In this document: positions 32,926-45,074 of the stretch, one piece after another | Layout of the letters: every line of letters starts with the position of its first letter | Position numbering within the stretch: the first letter of the stretch is position 1 | From: Dichetophora obliterata | Taxonomy: Eukaryota; Arthropoda; Insecta; Diptera; Sciomyzidae | Direction: 5' to 3' | NCBI GenBank assembly: GCA_963920525.1 | Contig: OY986438.1 | Span: 77,491,560 to 77,555,559, forward strand | Length of the DNA: 64,000 bases | Position numbers and translations under genes: made by a program | The notes under the pieces: generated by a model | What the model was told of the DNA's origin: nothing | Databases searched by the model: none | The model's input: the letters and a program-made list of their open reading frames with translations, nothing else

Positions 32926-32957
32926 TATATATTGAAACAGATAGTTATTTGTTATGG

Positions 32958-33486
32958 TGTAGAGGTTTAAGGGACTTGACATGGCAAGGTTGGAAATTAT
33001 TGCTTTAATCGGCTAGTTTAGTCTATGGCGTAAACGCCGCTCTATCTCATGAGTCAGAAATAAAAAGATCAATATTTTTAAACTTAAAACTGTTCCTTTA
33101 TTTTGGAAGTCGTTGGTTTTTATAGCCTAACAACCAATACTATTTTATTACAATAATAATAATTTCCTACAAACTCCTCCCCATTATTTTATTTCACTGA
33201 ATGTTGAATTCAAGATTGAGTCACAATTTGTCTTTTCATGTTTTCATGAACTAAGCAAAAACAAATGCAGTGCTTGTACATGCTGAACGTCATTAGGCTA
33301 GCGTGCCAGCGAGTGAATTATATTTTCGTGGTTGCGTCATCAACTCAAAACATTCGACCTGCTTTCGATCAACATGCAATGATAGACGCGACATGCAAAA
33401 CAAAAGAAAGAAACAAATTATAACTGAACTCAATTTGTTCATCAATATATGGTGTCGGCATGGGTGGCTATGACAGTACCACTACA
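32958..33486 (-). repeat. 3' LTR of Gypsy3 (529 bp)
   Basis: It matches 56024-56548 along its whole length with many substitutions and small indels. To its right, the - strand reads AAGGGTAAGGG immediately before the LTR, a plausible polypurine tract (33487-33500). Confidence 0.85.
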
Positions 33487-33900
33487 CCCTTACCCTTATG
33501 CGAAAAATTATTACTTGAAATGATTTTTTGAGGTTGTGGGGAGTTTTACCAATACTTTACATCTAGAAATTTATACTTATAAACAATATTAGTGGTATTC
33601 AATAAACGCCGTATTGGCGACGTAAGCAGCGTATCTGCCGTAAGTTTACTGAAGCGTATTTTGCAACAACAAATTTGTACAGGAGTAAAAATACGTAGCT
33701 TACCACACAAATTCGTGGTGTAAACATCACGTATATTTCGTTAATGCAACCGTGGTTTTATAATATTTTTGACATTTAATAAACGAGCGATGGATTCTGT
33801 TAGTAAACTTGCAAATATTTGTTTATTAACTAAAATTTAAGAGTTAATTCGTATTATTTATGCTTTATTGATTATATTCTGTAAATTTAATTTGTCTTAG

Positions 33901-34924
33901 ATGAATGGCAACGAGTCAAAGCGACGTCGGATCAACCCAACTCATAGATGGACAGAGAAGCAGACATCAAGTCTGCTTGACGAGGTTATCTCAGCCATTA
34001 AAGATGATCCTGAATTATTTGAGGTTCATCATAATTCTTTCAATAAAAATTTAGAATAAGAATAAAATAAGAAAATTTTTATAGAAACCAACGTGTGCGA
34101 AGTTTTATACAAAACTAAAAGAAAAATGTTTCATCTTAAGCAACTTGGAGTGGTGCGTTATCAAATCGAAGATGCGTAACCTGAAAACTAGTTACGTTTC
34201 GGCAGTGACTTGGAAGAAACAGACTGGGGCAGGCTTAATGGCTAATGGAGAAGAAAAAAGCGTGAGTGGTAAGTGCTAATTTTTTAAGTTTTGTTCTAAG
34301 TTATTTTAACAACTTATTTTCTTTTCAGAATATGTGAACAAAATTTGTCCGTTTTGGAACCAACTGGATGAAATTTTCAGTCAAAGACGAAGCATTAATC
34401 CCAGCGTGTTATATCAGACATCTTCCACAAGCATTGACTGCATTATATGTGATGATACTCTGCATGATTTTACTGATGATACTATGCAAGATTTAACTAA
34501 TGACACTATGCATGATTTAACTAATGATACTATCCATGATTTTATTGATGAGTATCCCGTTGATGATTCTCGCGAGGATATAAATGCTAGTTGTGTTGAA
34601 GATACCACTTCTCCAAAAATTTTTTTTGAGAATTTTAAATCTCAACTAAAGAAGTGTAAAAAAAGCAAACCTTCAAGCAACTCTAACGCTATAGGGATTT
34701 TACAGTCCCTGCAGGAAGAGAGGATTAAAAGTGACGACAAAAAGTGGCAAGCAGAAGTTCAACTAGAGAAAGACAGAATTGAGCTTAAAAGAAAGGAGTT
34801 AGAAAGTAACGAAAGAATTTCTTTGGCAAAGCTGCAAATAGAAAGTGAAGAAAAGAAATTGAGGATAGAAATGGAAGAAAGAATACGAAAATATGAAGTT
34901 GAGCTCAAGCATAAAATCAGTTAG
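33901..34924 (+). CDS. Harbinger Myb/SANT-like DNA-binding protein (three exons)
   Basis: Splicing 33901-34023, 34085-34268 and 34329-34924 gives one continuous 300-codon frame. Both inferred introns (61 and 60 bp) start GT and end AG. Exon 1 has the start of a Myb/SANT-like domain (HRWTEKQTSSLLDEVI), exon 2 its middle (KMRNLKTSYVSAVTWKKQTG), and exon 3 its end (CPFWNQLDEIF). Next comes an acidic stretch with four imperfect copies of a nine-residue HDFTDDTM-like unit. The C-terminus from about residue 230 is a charged coiled coil (ERIKSDDKKWQAEVQLEK onward). In this family such a protein binds transposon ends and helps bring the transposase to the nucleus. The intron model is inferred, but the phase agreement is strong. 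Confidence 0.82.
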
Positions 34925-35257
34925 ATAGCATAAAAAAATTCACGTCTCTTTTAAAACAAAACTTGTATCATTCTTTCATCAGGCAGCCAGCCTGCTTCAG
35001 TATTTTTCCTCCAAGTCACTGCTGATATGTAACTATAAACTGGAAGACTGTTACTAATAAGCATGCATATATATTGTTAAAACTTGATAAACTCTATATT
35101 TGCAAAATTAATGCAATTAATTGAAGAAGTCTTTATATAAATATATAAGTTATTTTTAGTTTTTTTATGACTATAACTCTTTGTGATTTCAACAAAAAAA
35201 TGAATTAAATAAAATCAATTTCCAATCAAAATTTTGGACAAGTTCTTTAAAATGTTA

Positions 35258-36427
35258 TTAAGTGTCTCTTAAAATTTCCAGAAGTGCACGTCGTTTAAGT
35301 TCGCCTGCTGCCGTTATGAATCCAGTAACTTCACTTGAATTGGAAACATCATCTTCATTATCTTCTTCTAAAACAGGTTCAACAGTATCTTCGTTATCGT
35401 TTTCCAAAATTATATTGTGCAAAATTGAACACACCAATATCCATTGGCAAGCAAATTTAATACTTTGGTCATTGTTTATAGCAATCTTTAGTTCTTTTAA
35501 GCTGCCGAATCTCTCTTTTAAATCGCCAAAGCAATGTTCGATTCTTACTCGATACTTGCTAAAAGTTTTGTTAAAAGTTTTTCTATCTTCTCTACTTCCT
35601 GAAGTGGCGTTCTCTCTGTAAGGCGTTATAAGCGTAGGTGTCAGCTTGTAGGCACTGTCTCCAGCTAACCATTCTGCTTTGGAAAAGTATTCATGAACAT
35701 TTAGGGACAAATCGCAATTGTTGAAAATTCTGCTATCGTGAACGCTCCCAGGGTATCCAAGTACCAAGTGACGAATTCGTTTTTTGTAGTCACAAACTCC
35801 TTGCACTTTCAGAGAATAAACATGTTTTCGTGAAAAAAATGACTCTGGATCCTGTTGAGGCTTCTCTGCAATCTTAATTTCCGTTCCATCCACATAACCA
35901 ATGCAATGCGGTAGTTCGTTGAATGTTGATGCAACTATTTCCTGTCGCTCTGAAGTGCTTGGCCAAACTATAAACCTGCTTTTTAAATTTAAAAGTGATT
36001 TGAATATCCTATAGGTAAAAAGCTGGATGGTACCCCCATCACCCACTCCGAACAGCCTTGCAATTTTTGAAATAGAAGCTCCCTCACCGTAAGAACCAAG
36101 CCGATAAAGGACTATCACAAGCTGCATAGCCACTGGCATTTGTGCAGCGGAACGAGGTCCACTAAAAATGTCATCACTCTTTATAAGTTGTAACACTACA
36201 TGAAAGTTTTTCCAGCTTAAACGAGCTAGTTCCTTAAATCGATTCTCATCCAAATGTGGTAGGATTTTTACAAAGAAGTGTTGCGATTTAGGAACAGAGT
36301 TTCGAATAAATGGAACGGCATACCTCAAATGCTCGACTATTGCTGTATGTAGGATGAGATCGTCAATAATTGTACTCTCCTTTTGACTTAAACGTTGTCC
36401 TATATAATCAGAAAAAAACCTTGTCAC
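35258..36427 (-). CDS. Harbinger transposase (DDE_Tnp_4 / HARBI1 family)
   Basis: The intact 389-codon frame has a helix-turn-helix-like N-terminal half (about residues 85-150, AMQLVIVLYRLGSYGEGASI). The catalytic domain contains YVDGTEIKI (first Asp), GYPGSVHDSRIFNN (second Asp), WLAGDSAY, LTPYRENA-type sequence, and RIEHCFGDLKERF (Glu). That is the order seen in HARBI1-type nucleases. It would cut and join the transposon ends. Upstream on the - strand an ATG at 36561 opens a further 46 codons that stop just before this frame, so a small intron or a frameshift could add an N-terminal extension. Convergent with the Myb-like gene. Confidence 0.92.
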   Translation of the reverse strand: MTRFFSDYIGQRLSQKESTIIDDLILHTAIVEHLRYAVPFIRNSVPKSQHFFVKILPHLDENRFKELARLSWKNFHVVLQLIKSDDIFSGPRSAAQMPVAMQLVIVLYRLGSYGEGASISKIARLFGVGDGGTIQLFTYRIFKSLLNLKSRFIVWPSTSERQEIVASTFNELPHCIGYVDGTEIKIAEKPQQDPESFFSRKHVYSLKVQGVCDYKKRIRHLVLGYPGSVHDSRIFNNCDLSLNVHEYFSKAEWLAGDSAYKLTPTLITPYRENATSGSREDRKTFNKTFSKYRVRIEHCFGDLKERFGSLKELKIAINNDQSIKFACQWILVCSILHNIILENDNEDTVEPVLEEDNEDDVSNSSEVTGFITAAGELKRRALLEILRDT

Positions 36428-36874
36428 AAAATTTCAAAAGTGAAAAATTCCTTTGCGCGCTTGCCATTAATGGATCCAACAGTGTACAATAACATGAGCT
36501 CCTCCAATGCATTTTTTTGAAGATCTTGAATCAATTTAATTTTTTGGCTTACTTTTGGCATTTTAAATAAATCTGTGCTATTGAAAAGAATTCATAAATT
36601 TTTACTGTATTGTCATATGTCAAAAAAAACTTTTTTTAGACAATTACGCAGTTTACTCGGCGTTTTTCAGGGTAGAGTCGTGGAAACGCGCAGCGTAAAC
36701 TTATACTTTTACGCTTCAGTATGTATACGTCGTTCATTGAATACCACTATTATTATTTCATTTACAATATTGGTGTGACGGCAATAAGAAGGCACAAGTT
36801 TATGTTTATTTGAGTTTTTTTAAATATTATGGAAAAATTTGTTGAAATACAAAAGTTAAAAGTTTAAAAAAGTT

Positions 36875-39561
36875 AGGCAGACGGTTGGACCTAATTTTTA
36901 CTAACTCGTATGAAGTGAAGGTTAGTCCATGCATGGGAGCAGAAAATTTATTAACCAACACTGTTCATCATACAGCCTTAAAAGTTGTTTTCTCTGCTAA
37001 TGACATCAACTTTACCCAGTCTTATAATAACACCATTGCGTACGATTACCTCAACGCCGATTATGAAAGAATAAAATGTTATCTTAGTTCTCTAAATTGG
37101 AATCATATTCTATTCAATTTAGATTTAGACAGTGCTGTCTCTATATTTTATCAGCACATTTTTACCGCTATCGAAAGTTATGTGCCAATAATAAAGAAAA
37201 AGAATAAGCTCATAGAACCATGGCTAGACAACAATCTCAGATTTTTGAGGAATCAAAGAAATCAAATCTACAAACTTCACAAAAACACTGATAATATAAG
37301 CGATGAACTGAAGCTTAGATATGACGAGCTATCAAGAGAGTTCTCTATCAAGTCAGAAGAAGCGTACAAGTTGTACACGAACATCATTGGAGAAAAAATT
37401 GTCCAAGAGCCGAGAAAATTCTTTGACTTTGTTAACATGAAGCGCAAATCTAGCGGCTATCCATCGTCTATGTTTAAAGGTAATGTCACTTCGTCCAATT
37501 CTCTTGAAATAAGCAACTTGTATGCCGATCGCTTTAAGGAGGTCTTTTGTCTTCCTACCACCTTATCTGAAACTTCTCCTAGCTCAACTATTATCTCACT
37601 ATTATTCTCTATTATAACAATCAACTGTTTATATTTAACATAGGAAGAGATTACTAATGCAATAAAAGAACTGGATATATTAAAGGGACCAGGACCAGAC
37701 TTAATACCTACAAGCTTTTTGGTGCGATATTTAGACCAACTGCTATTGCCATTACACATAATCTTTAACGAATCACTGGTTTGTGGGACATTTCCTTCAT
37801 ATTGGAAATCATCCCATCTTACGCCAATTTACAAGAATGGTGATAAAAGATCAGTTGAAAATTATAGAGGCATAGCAATCTTGTCAGCCATTCCAAAACT
37901 TTTTGAAAAACTTATTTGTGAAAAGCTAACAAGTTTCATTAACCCACGTCTAAATGAGCAGCAACACGGGTTCCGAAAAGGGCGATCTACCACCACTAAT
38001 CTCATGATTATGGTATCAGATGTTTTAGTCAAAATGGAAAAAGGGCACCAAATAGATGCTGTTTATACTGATTTCAGTAAAGCTTTTGATCGAGTTGATC
38101 ACAACATTCTTATATATAAGTTAGAAAAATTTGGAGTTGCAGGGTCCATACTAAGTTGGCTAAAATCATATTTAAACGGCAGATTCCAGTTTGTTAAATT
38201 CCAGGGAGTTCTATAGAAAAAAATTGCAGTCTCCTCGGGAGTTCCGCAAGGTAGTCATCTTGGTCCTCTTCTTTTCAACATATATATCTGATCTGTCAGA
38301 AGTTCTTAACGATATCCCACATCTTATGTATGCAGATGATTTAAAAATGTACTATTCAATTCAATCAGATGTAGATGTACATTTTTTGCAATCAAAATTG
38401 TTGTCTCTTGAGCAATGGTGTTTTCAAAATAAACTACATCTTAATGTCAATAAATGCAATGTTATTAGCTTTTCTCGTAAAAACAACGTAACATTACATA
38501 CCTACCACCTCAATAGTATCGAACTAAAAAGGGTCAACCATATAGTGGATCTTGGAGTTGTCTTAGAATGCAAGATGCGCTTTAATCTGCACTATGATAA
38601 AATTGTGTCCAGGGCCAGCAAACAGCTCGGTTTTATAAAAAGACGTGCAAATGAATTCAAGAATATATGGGTCACTACATCCTTGTACCGTTCATTAGTG
38701 CGCCCAATACTTGAATATGCATACATAATTTGGAAACCATCTTTCGATTCCCATAGAGAAAGAATTGAGTCTATTCAAAAGCAGTTCTTACTATACGCGC
38801 TTAGAGATATGTACAACCCCCATGATTGTTGTAGCCTTCCATCATATGAACATAGACTCAGCCTTTTAAATTTGATGCCACTATCAACAAGAAGATCGTT
38901 ATTGGGCTCATGCTTCACATTTGATGTAATTAATGGTGCTATTCACAGCGAATATATTTCTAATATGATTTCCTTTAACGATCCAATTAGGCGCACTAGG
39001 CATACTTGATTGTTAACTGAATATCAGCACCAAACTACATATGCAAATAATGAACCCATCAATCGTTGTTGCAGAGAATTTAATAATATCTCTATATACT
39101 ACTCACCTTCTATGTCCAAATCCTCTTTCAAGCAAACCCTATATAAATCACTCAGTAATCAGAATTAACACAGGCCTCAGATAAACTACATACATACATG
39201 TATGGATTTATATGTATAAGCATTTAGTTTAATAAATCAAAATTCTTTAACATCCCTCTCCAAATCACACATTTACGTCCTTTTGTCCTTATAGTCTTTA
39301 AGAATAATATATATACATCGTATCTTAAGTGTGTATATAGTCTCTCTTGTTTTCCTCCTCTTCTCTTAGTTTTGACATGGTTTTTAAAATCATGTCAATC
39401 CGGTGGGCGGAGTATGCCCACTCAGAGCACCAAATAAAAAATAAAATAAAAACAAGGAAAGGGGAGAAGAAAAACAAAAAACTTAGTAATAAGTGAACAA
39501 AACCTGTTAGAATAAGTTAGAATAATTAAATTGCATTGCCTTGTTTGGCCAATAAATAAAT
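36875..39561 (+). mobile_element. 5'-truncated CR1-like LINE (CR1-B)
   Basis: A 9-bp duplication AAAAAAGTT flanks it (36866-36874 and 39562-39570). It starts inside the endonuclease coding region, as expected for a 5'-truncated LINE, and ends in an AATAAATAAATA tail. It is related to but clearly different from CR1-A. Confidence 0.88.
36876..39169 (+). pseudogene. CR1-B ORF2: end of endonuclease and reverse transcriptase
   Basis: Frames 36885-37643, 37719-38216 and 38191-39009 together cover the last part of the endonuclease (RRLDLIFTN), the linker, and the reverse transcriptase (GFRKGRSTTTN, YTDFSKAFDRVDHN, SGVPQGSHLGPLLF and catalytic YADD). Stops at about 37642 and 38215 and a frame change near 38200 break it. 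A C-terminal tail can be followed in another frame to about 39169. It cannot encode a working enzyme and lacks ORF1. Confidence 0.85.
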
Positions 39562-39570
39562 AAAAAAGTT

Positions 39571-42169
39571 GTGTTGAATCACGTCTGTCTTTGTCAAAAA
39601 TCTTTGCGTCTCTAAATTTGAATTTTTGCTTATTTTGTTTGCTGCTTGTTTTCATTTTATATTCTTCTTCGTGGTGCTTGTTATTCGTCAGGGCTGGTAG
39701 TATTTGCCAGAGTTGTTTGAAATGAAGATGGCGCTTTATTTAAGTTTCTTGATGCGGCGTTGACATTCCACCCCTCGTGAGATCCACTGGGATTTCACCA
39801 AATTTGAGAGCGGCTAGCTTACTGGCAGGCCGGCGAACCTGACCGTGAGCTGTTTGGATGTCTGCGAATCTTACTTGGCCATCCTTTGCAGTGTATATTT
39901 TAATTACTCGTCCTCTTCTCCATTGACTTCTTGATAAACTCGGATCACAGATAATAACCAACTGTCCGGGCTGCAATGGAGTAACATCCTCTCTCCATTT
40001 AGAGCGTTGCAGTAAGCTGGGAAAGTATTCATTAATCCATCTTTTCCATATCCTATCTTTTAAATTTTGCGCAATTCGCCATTGCTTTCGAAGGCAAATC
40101 TTTTCGTCGTCTTTGCATGGTGTTTGCGTCGAATTAAGACAACCTAACAGAAAGTGGTTAGGAGTTAAGGGTTCCTCCTCATCAGTCATAATCGGCAACT
40201 CCGTCAATGGGCGGCTATTAATTATATTCTCGGCTTCGATAAGAACGCTTCGAAAAGTTTCTAGCCTTGGTGCGTCCTCTTTTAAAACCTTACTAAGCAA
40301 CCTCTTGACGCACTGAACCAATCTCTTCCAGCAACCACCAGCGTAGGGTTACCAGGGCAGTTAAATTCCCAGTCAATGTTGGCCTTTGAAATTTCTTTCT
40401 GGATTTGGTCGAAATCAAACAAGCGGTTTTCTGGCTTCAATTCCTTTTGGGCACCAACAAAGTTAGTACCGTTGTCGCTTCTAATTTTTATTGGTGTCCC
40501 GCGACGATTTGTGAAGTTTCTGAGTGTAATTAAAAACGCATTTGTCGAAAGATCCTCAGCAATTTCCAAATGAATCGCTCTTGTAGTAAGGCATGTGTAT
40601 AACGCCACCCAACGTTTCTCACGACGACGCCCTATGGTCACAAAAAATGGTCCACAGTAATCAACACCAGTATAGCTGAATGGTCGTATGTACGGAGTGA
40701 GTCTATCCAGGGGTAGTTGATCCATCAATGGCGTAACCGGTTGTGCATTAAATATAATGCATTCTGGACAATTTTTCTTGCATGACCTCAAAACTGCTCG
40801 TGCATGTGGTATCCAAAAACGTTGGCGTAATTCGTTGATAGTTAATAAATCATTTTGATGATGCTTTTGGCAATACATGTCGGGTTCAATTCGTTAAGTC
40901 ACGATGTGATCTTTTGGCATGATTATCGGTCGGCGTGCAGTAATTGGTAGACAGAATGCAGCGTCAATTCGACCTCTTATCTTTAGCAGATTGTCGTCAT
41001 CTAAAAATGGTGATAATTGATAAATTGAACTACTTTTCAGCAACTGCTTTCCTTGACGTAAATAACTTATTTCGTCAGCGTATACTTCACCCTGGACCTG
41101 GCGGCATATGGTTATCTCAGCATGTCTTAACTCTGACGCCATTAGTTCTCCAGTTCGCCGATCAGATTGCAAAGCTTTGGCGTTATGACTAAAACGTAGG
41201 ATCCAGGCCGTTATTCTTTTTATTTTTAAAAAGCTGCAATACTTTGAGTAGTAATAGGATGTAGACACATTTTTTTACTAGCAAAACTCGTTTTGAAATT
41301 TTTTCTGGTTCAGGATGATCAGAAAATAAATCAGCTGGTTCCTGTGGCCAATCTTTTTTACAACATCGAAGGAATTCTGGTCCATATATCCATCGAGACT
41401 TAGCGGCAAATATTATGCGGCATATTTGCTCTTGTAGCATCGTCTGCAACATTGAGTTTTGTTGGCAACCAACGCCATTGTTCTGGACTAGACGAAGATA
41501 ATATTTCAGATATCCTGCAGGCAACAAATTGTTTATATTTTCTGGTGTGCGAACGTATCCACAAAATTACTGTTTATGAATCACTCCAGTACGTTGTTGC
41601 ATTGATGGTCAATTCGTGGTTGTCTTCTATTAAAGTCTTAAGCCGAATACCAAGAACAGCAGCACCTCTTAAAGGAGCGCACCTAGTTTTAGCTGCAACA
41701 AATGCAACATCTATACAATCATCCCTTTACATACGTACGTACGCGACAGCAGCGTAAGCTCTTGAACTTGCGTCGACAAAAGCATGCAGTTGAATGTTAG
41801 TGGCAGATGCCAACATTAAAGAATAGCAACGAGACTGCAAAATTTTTTATGCTAGCATACTCTCTCCACCAGTTAAACCACCGATCACACAGCAGAGGTG
41901 GCAACTCTTCGTCCCAATTAATCCCTAGCTGCCAAGTTGACTGCATCATTAGTTTTGTAAATATCATAAAAATGGCTAAAATACCAACTGAATCAAAGAC
42001 GACATAACCAAGCTCAGCATCTCTCTTTTTGTTGGCAGTCTCTTTTTGTTGGCAGTCTCTTTTTGTTGGCAGTCGCATGGTACCTTATGAAATTTAAATT
42101 TGAATCTTAATGTATCGTCTACTGCATTCCAAAAGAGTCCTAAAATTTTTTCTGTTGAGCATTGACTAT
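39571..42169 (-). mobile_element. BEL/Pao element (BEL2), 3' part left of Gypsy4
   Basis: This is the larger piece of a BEL/Pao element. It continues on the far side of Gypsy4 at 51611-51985. The two parts share the 4-bp CTAT at the Gypsy4 junctions. It carries the post-polymerase region, RNase H remnants, integrase, a polypurine tract and part of the 3' LTR. The 5' half of BEL2 is absent. Confidence 0.85.
39740..42160 (-). pseudogene. pol: BEL2 pol: connection, RNase H and integrase (fragmented)
   Basis: Frames 42078-41797, 41527-41189, 41268-40894, 40878-40282 and 40321-39740 follow the BEL/Pao order. They show VFDSVGILAIFMIFTKLMMQ with WDEELPPLL; a GPEFLRCCKKDWPQEP-like region; LSPFLDDDNLLKIRGRID; an integrase with NCPECIIFNAQPV, YTGVDYCGPFF and RSDNGTNFVGAQKEL; and a C-terminal domain ending in GGMSTPHQET near the purine tract. 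The frame changes repeatedly. One cause is a 17-bp unit present three times at about 42021-42071. The final Glu of the integrase triad lies in a frame-broken segment near 40330. Confidence 0.85.
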
Positions 42170-43184
42170 TATTGTATCCTCTCTGCGAGGATACCCGTAG
42201 ATCCTACAGTCGCCGAGGGACGTCCTACCTAATGTTTGCTGCCGGCGCTTAAGAGTGCCACTGGCATCTACTTAAAAAAAATATCTCCTTCGCCGTCACC
42301 CTTAGGTGCATTCAGGCGTTGAGATTTGCTATGCTTACTGGTACTTTTATGCTCCAAGTTATCCCCGTACTGGTCTTGCCTAGGCTTAGTTAATAGACGG
42401 TAACTTCTTTAATTGAAACTGATCATTCAATAGTCTCTTTATTTTAGCGGGGACCAGATATTTATAACATGTCTGGCCGCGCTTCTTCTTCTTAAGTTTT
42501 ACATTCTTATTACATACTTAATTGTACTTATTGATAAATCAGCGGTTGCGTAATTTTGCCTTCCGCCTCTTGCACAATAATTTGTCTTAAATTAACTTCA
42601 TTATTAAGTTCTTAATCTAGTTTTGCATTGTTTGCTTACAATTAATTCTTATTTTAAAACATACTCATACATACTTATTTAATGATGCCAACTTGGGCTA
42701 AACAAACATACAAACATGTATAACATGTGTAATTAGGTCATATTGCCCAGCGAATTATTATTTAAATAATACTTGTTTATTCGTTATTCGATTATTTATT
42801 CGTTATTATTGTTCGTTATTCGCATAGCCAAAATGTGTTTGCTAAATACAACAATAAAATATTAAAATTAATTTACCTCTGGTTTTTGCTTTGCCAGCAT
42901 TTGACGCTGGCCGCACAGAAGTAAATTGTTGGCTTTATTTTATTGTCTTTAAATAAAATGAAAACTGATCGCCCAGTTGTTGTTGCGGTAGATCAGTGTT
43001 CATTTTATTGTCTTATTTTTGTTTTAATTGACTGGCCTTGGCATTGAATTCATATAAAAGTGCCGCAATGCAATGAATGTTGATCGCTCGCTTAGTTGTT
43101 GCGGTGGATCAACTTTCATTGCCAGCACTTGGCCACTAGTAGAAAGACAATATTTTGGGGAATGCCTCGTTGTGAGTCACAACA
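42170..43184 (-). repeat. 3' LTR of Gypsy4 (1015 bp)
   Basis: It matches 50629-51610 with a low level of substitution. It is longer mainly because of about 33 extra bases of a TTATTCG-type repeat near 42775-42830. On its right, the - strand purine run GTAAGGGGGGAGGAA (43185-43199) precedes the LTR start. Confidence 0.92.
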
Positions 43185-43779
43185 TTCCTCCCCCCTTACG
43201 CAAAGAAAATGTTCTTCTTGAAAAGGTTAAAATTTTCGTCAATTAATTCTTTGTTAAGTTTGTTTGTATACTTGTTCATTAAAGCTATATTATTTTTCCT
43301 TACTTTCTTTCTATTCAAAAAATGCCGCTTTAATATTGCGTCAACAAGTTGTTTGTTAATAAATTTTTGTTTTTACATCTGACTTACATTGCGTGTTCAT
43401 CTTTCTTATTTGAATTATGCTTACATTGTTTCTGTATTTAGTTTTCATTTATTGTTTCTACAATTTTACTTATCTATTTATTATTAATTGATAAATCCCT
43501 AACTTCCTGGCACTTGTTGGGGGTGATTGTTGTTTTCTTGTGTTTTCTTTTCAGCGTTGTCCATCGGTGCGCCGGAAAAACTGTCACGGAGTTTAATTTA
43601 TTTTCGGTTATAGTTTTCGATGCAGATACTGTTGAAGTGTGTGTGCTGGTGATATTGTTTTTGTTTGCCAGGAGGATTTAAGCCCTATAGCTGGTTAACC
43701 TGGTCTTCGTTTAAAGATGGACTTCCCGTCTTTGCTGGTTAAACTGGTTTATTTTTTATTATATCAAGTTTTCAGGCTG

Positions 43780-44430
43780 TTATAAGGTTATTATGCATTT
43801 TGGTGTTATATTTTTCTGCTTTAGAAAGGTTTTTATACCTTTTGTTGTTTTAACTTCTTAATTATTTTTCATTGCTATTAAAATGGTTTTTATGTCTTTT
43901 AAAATTAAATTCTTGCTTTTTGTTGCTTTATAAAGGTTTTTATACCTTTTGTTGTATTACTTTTTTGAGTTTTAAAAAATTTAGAAAGGTTTTATACATT
44001 TTGTTGTATTATTTCTCTGATTTTAGAAAGATTTTTATTTATTTTATTTTTGTTGTCTTAAAATATTATATTACCAAAAATGTTGTTTTACGAAGGTTTT
44101 CATACCTTATGTTGTTTTAGACTATTATGTTGTCAAAAATGTTGTTTTGTGAAGGTTTTTATACCTTTTGTTGTTGTATAGCATTATTTTGCCAAATCTG
44201 GATCAATTGTTTGTTTTCGTTGTGTTAAGAAGGCTATTTATACCTATTTTATTATTCAGTTTAAAAAAATTTTCTGCTTTAATAAGGGTGTTATACCTTT
44301 TGTTGTTTTACGTTCTCAAGATTTTAAAAATATTTCTATGTCTCTTGTTGCATTGAATTCTTAATTTTGCTGCTTTGAACAAAGTTTTTATAACTTTTGT
44401 TGTAAAAAATTGTTAAATTTTGTTGTTTTA
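43780..44430 (-). repeat. Degenerate array of short palindromic units in Gypsy4
   Basis: The unit centres on AAGGTTTTTATACCTT followed by TTGTTGT on the + strand. It recurs roughly ten times with spacings of about 50-70 bases and variable decay. AAGGT and ACCTT can pair as a small stem. The array lies in the 3' region after integrase. Confidence 0.65.
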
Positions 44431-45074
44431 AATAAATTTATTTTTTTTTGTTGGCTTTCCAGCACACACTTTTCATGGTTGAAGTTTATTGCCCGACTTG
44501 CTCTGTTGCTTTTAAATGTTGTTTCTACTCACTGCTTTTTTCTCTGATAACGCTTATTTCGGATCCATCGGCGTCATTTATGGTTACACCCCCAATCTCA
44601 ACAATATACGATGTTCCCTAATCTATTTTAAACATCTTTTATTCATATTTATACTACTTTAATATTTCCTACTTCGTTAATTATTTTAAAATTGATTTTT
44701 ACTTTCCTTTTAATTTACACAATTATTAAACATACATGCTTTTAATGAATCCATTGTATTTCACAATTTCATAACATTTACATATTTTAATATTTCTATA
44801 TTATTTCTTCAATATTTTTATGTGAACTCGCATTTTATTTTATATTTTCTTTTATCTGACTTTTAAAAAAAATTTCCTTATAAGTACATTTTATTTATTT
44901 AAAAAAATTTTATATATATGCTTTTCGTATGCTTTGTTAATGTAAACCTTAATTTTTTACTTTTATTCGATTTCTCCTTTTCAATATGTTTAATTTATAA
45001 CTTTACTTAATATTTTTCCGAAGTGAGATTTTTAGTTTCCTTTAAGTTAATATTATTTATTTATTTTAACTTTT

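Larger units (their letters stand above)
33591..36748 (-). mobile_element. Harbinger (PIF/Harbinger) DNA transposon, two genes
   Basis: The terminal inverted repeats pair AGTGGTATTCAATAAACGCC at the left with AGTGGTATTCAATGAACGAC read inward from the right. Flanking ATT occurs on both sides (33588-33590 and 36749-36751); the family normally duplicates TTA/TAA, so the exact edge may be off by a base. It encodes the two proteins typical of the family: a DDE transposase (- strand) and a Myb/SANT-like protein (+ strand), convergently arranged. Both are open, so the copy could be recent or active. It sits in the 3' remnant of Gypsy3. Confidence 0.88.
36774..39765 (-). repeat. 3' LTR of BEL2, split by CR1-B
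   Basis: On the - strand the LTR begins TGTCAACGCCGC, just after a purine tract (GAGGGGTGGAA, 39766-39778). I place its other end at the TGTGACGGC at 36774. CR1-B occupies 36875-39561 inside it. The LTR would be about 296 bp without that insertion. The outer end is inferred from TG and CA termini only, since the partner LTR is missing. Confidence 0.55.

Noticed and set aside
43872..44356. Leu/Phe-rich open frames that look like membrane proteins
   Set aside because: They are products of T-rich palindromic repeats. The hydrophobicity comes from base composition.
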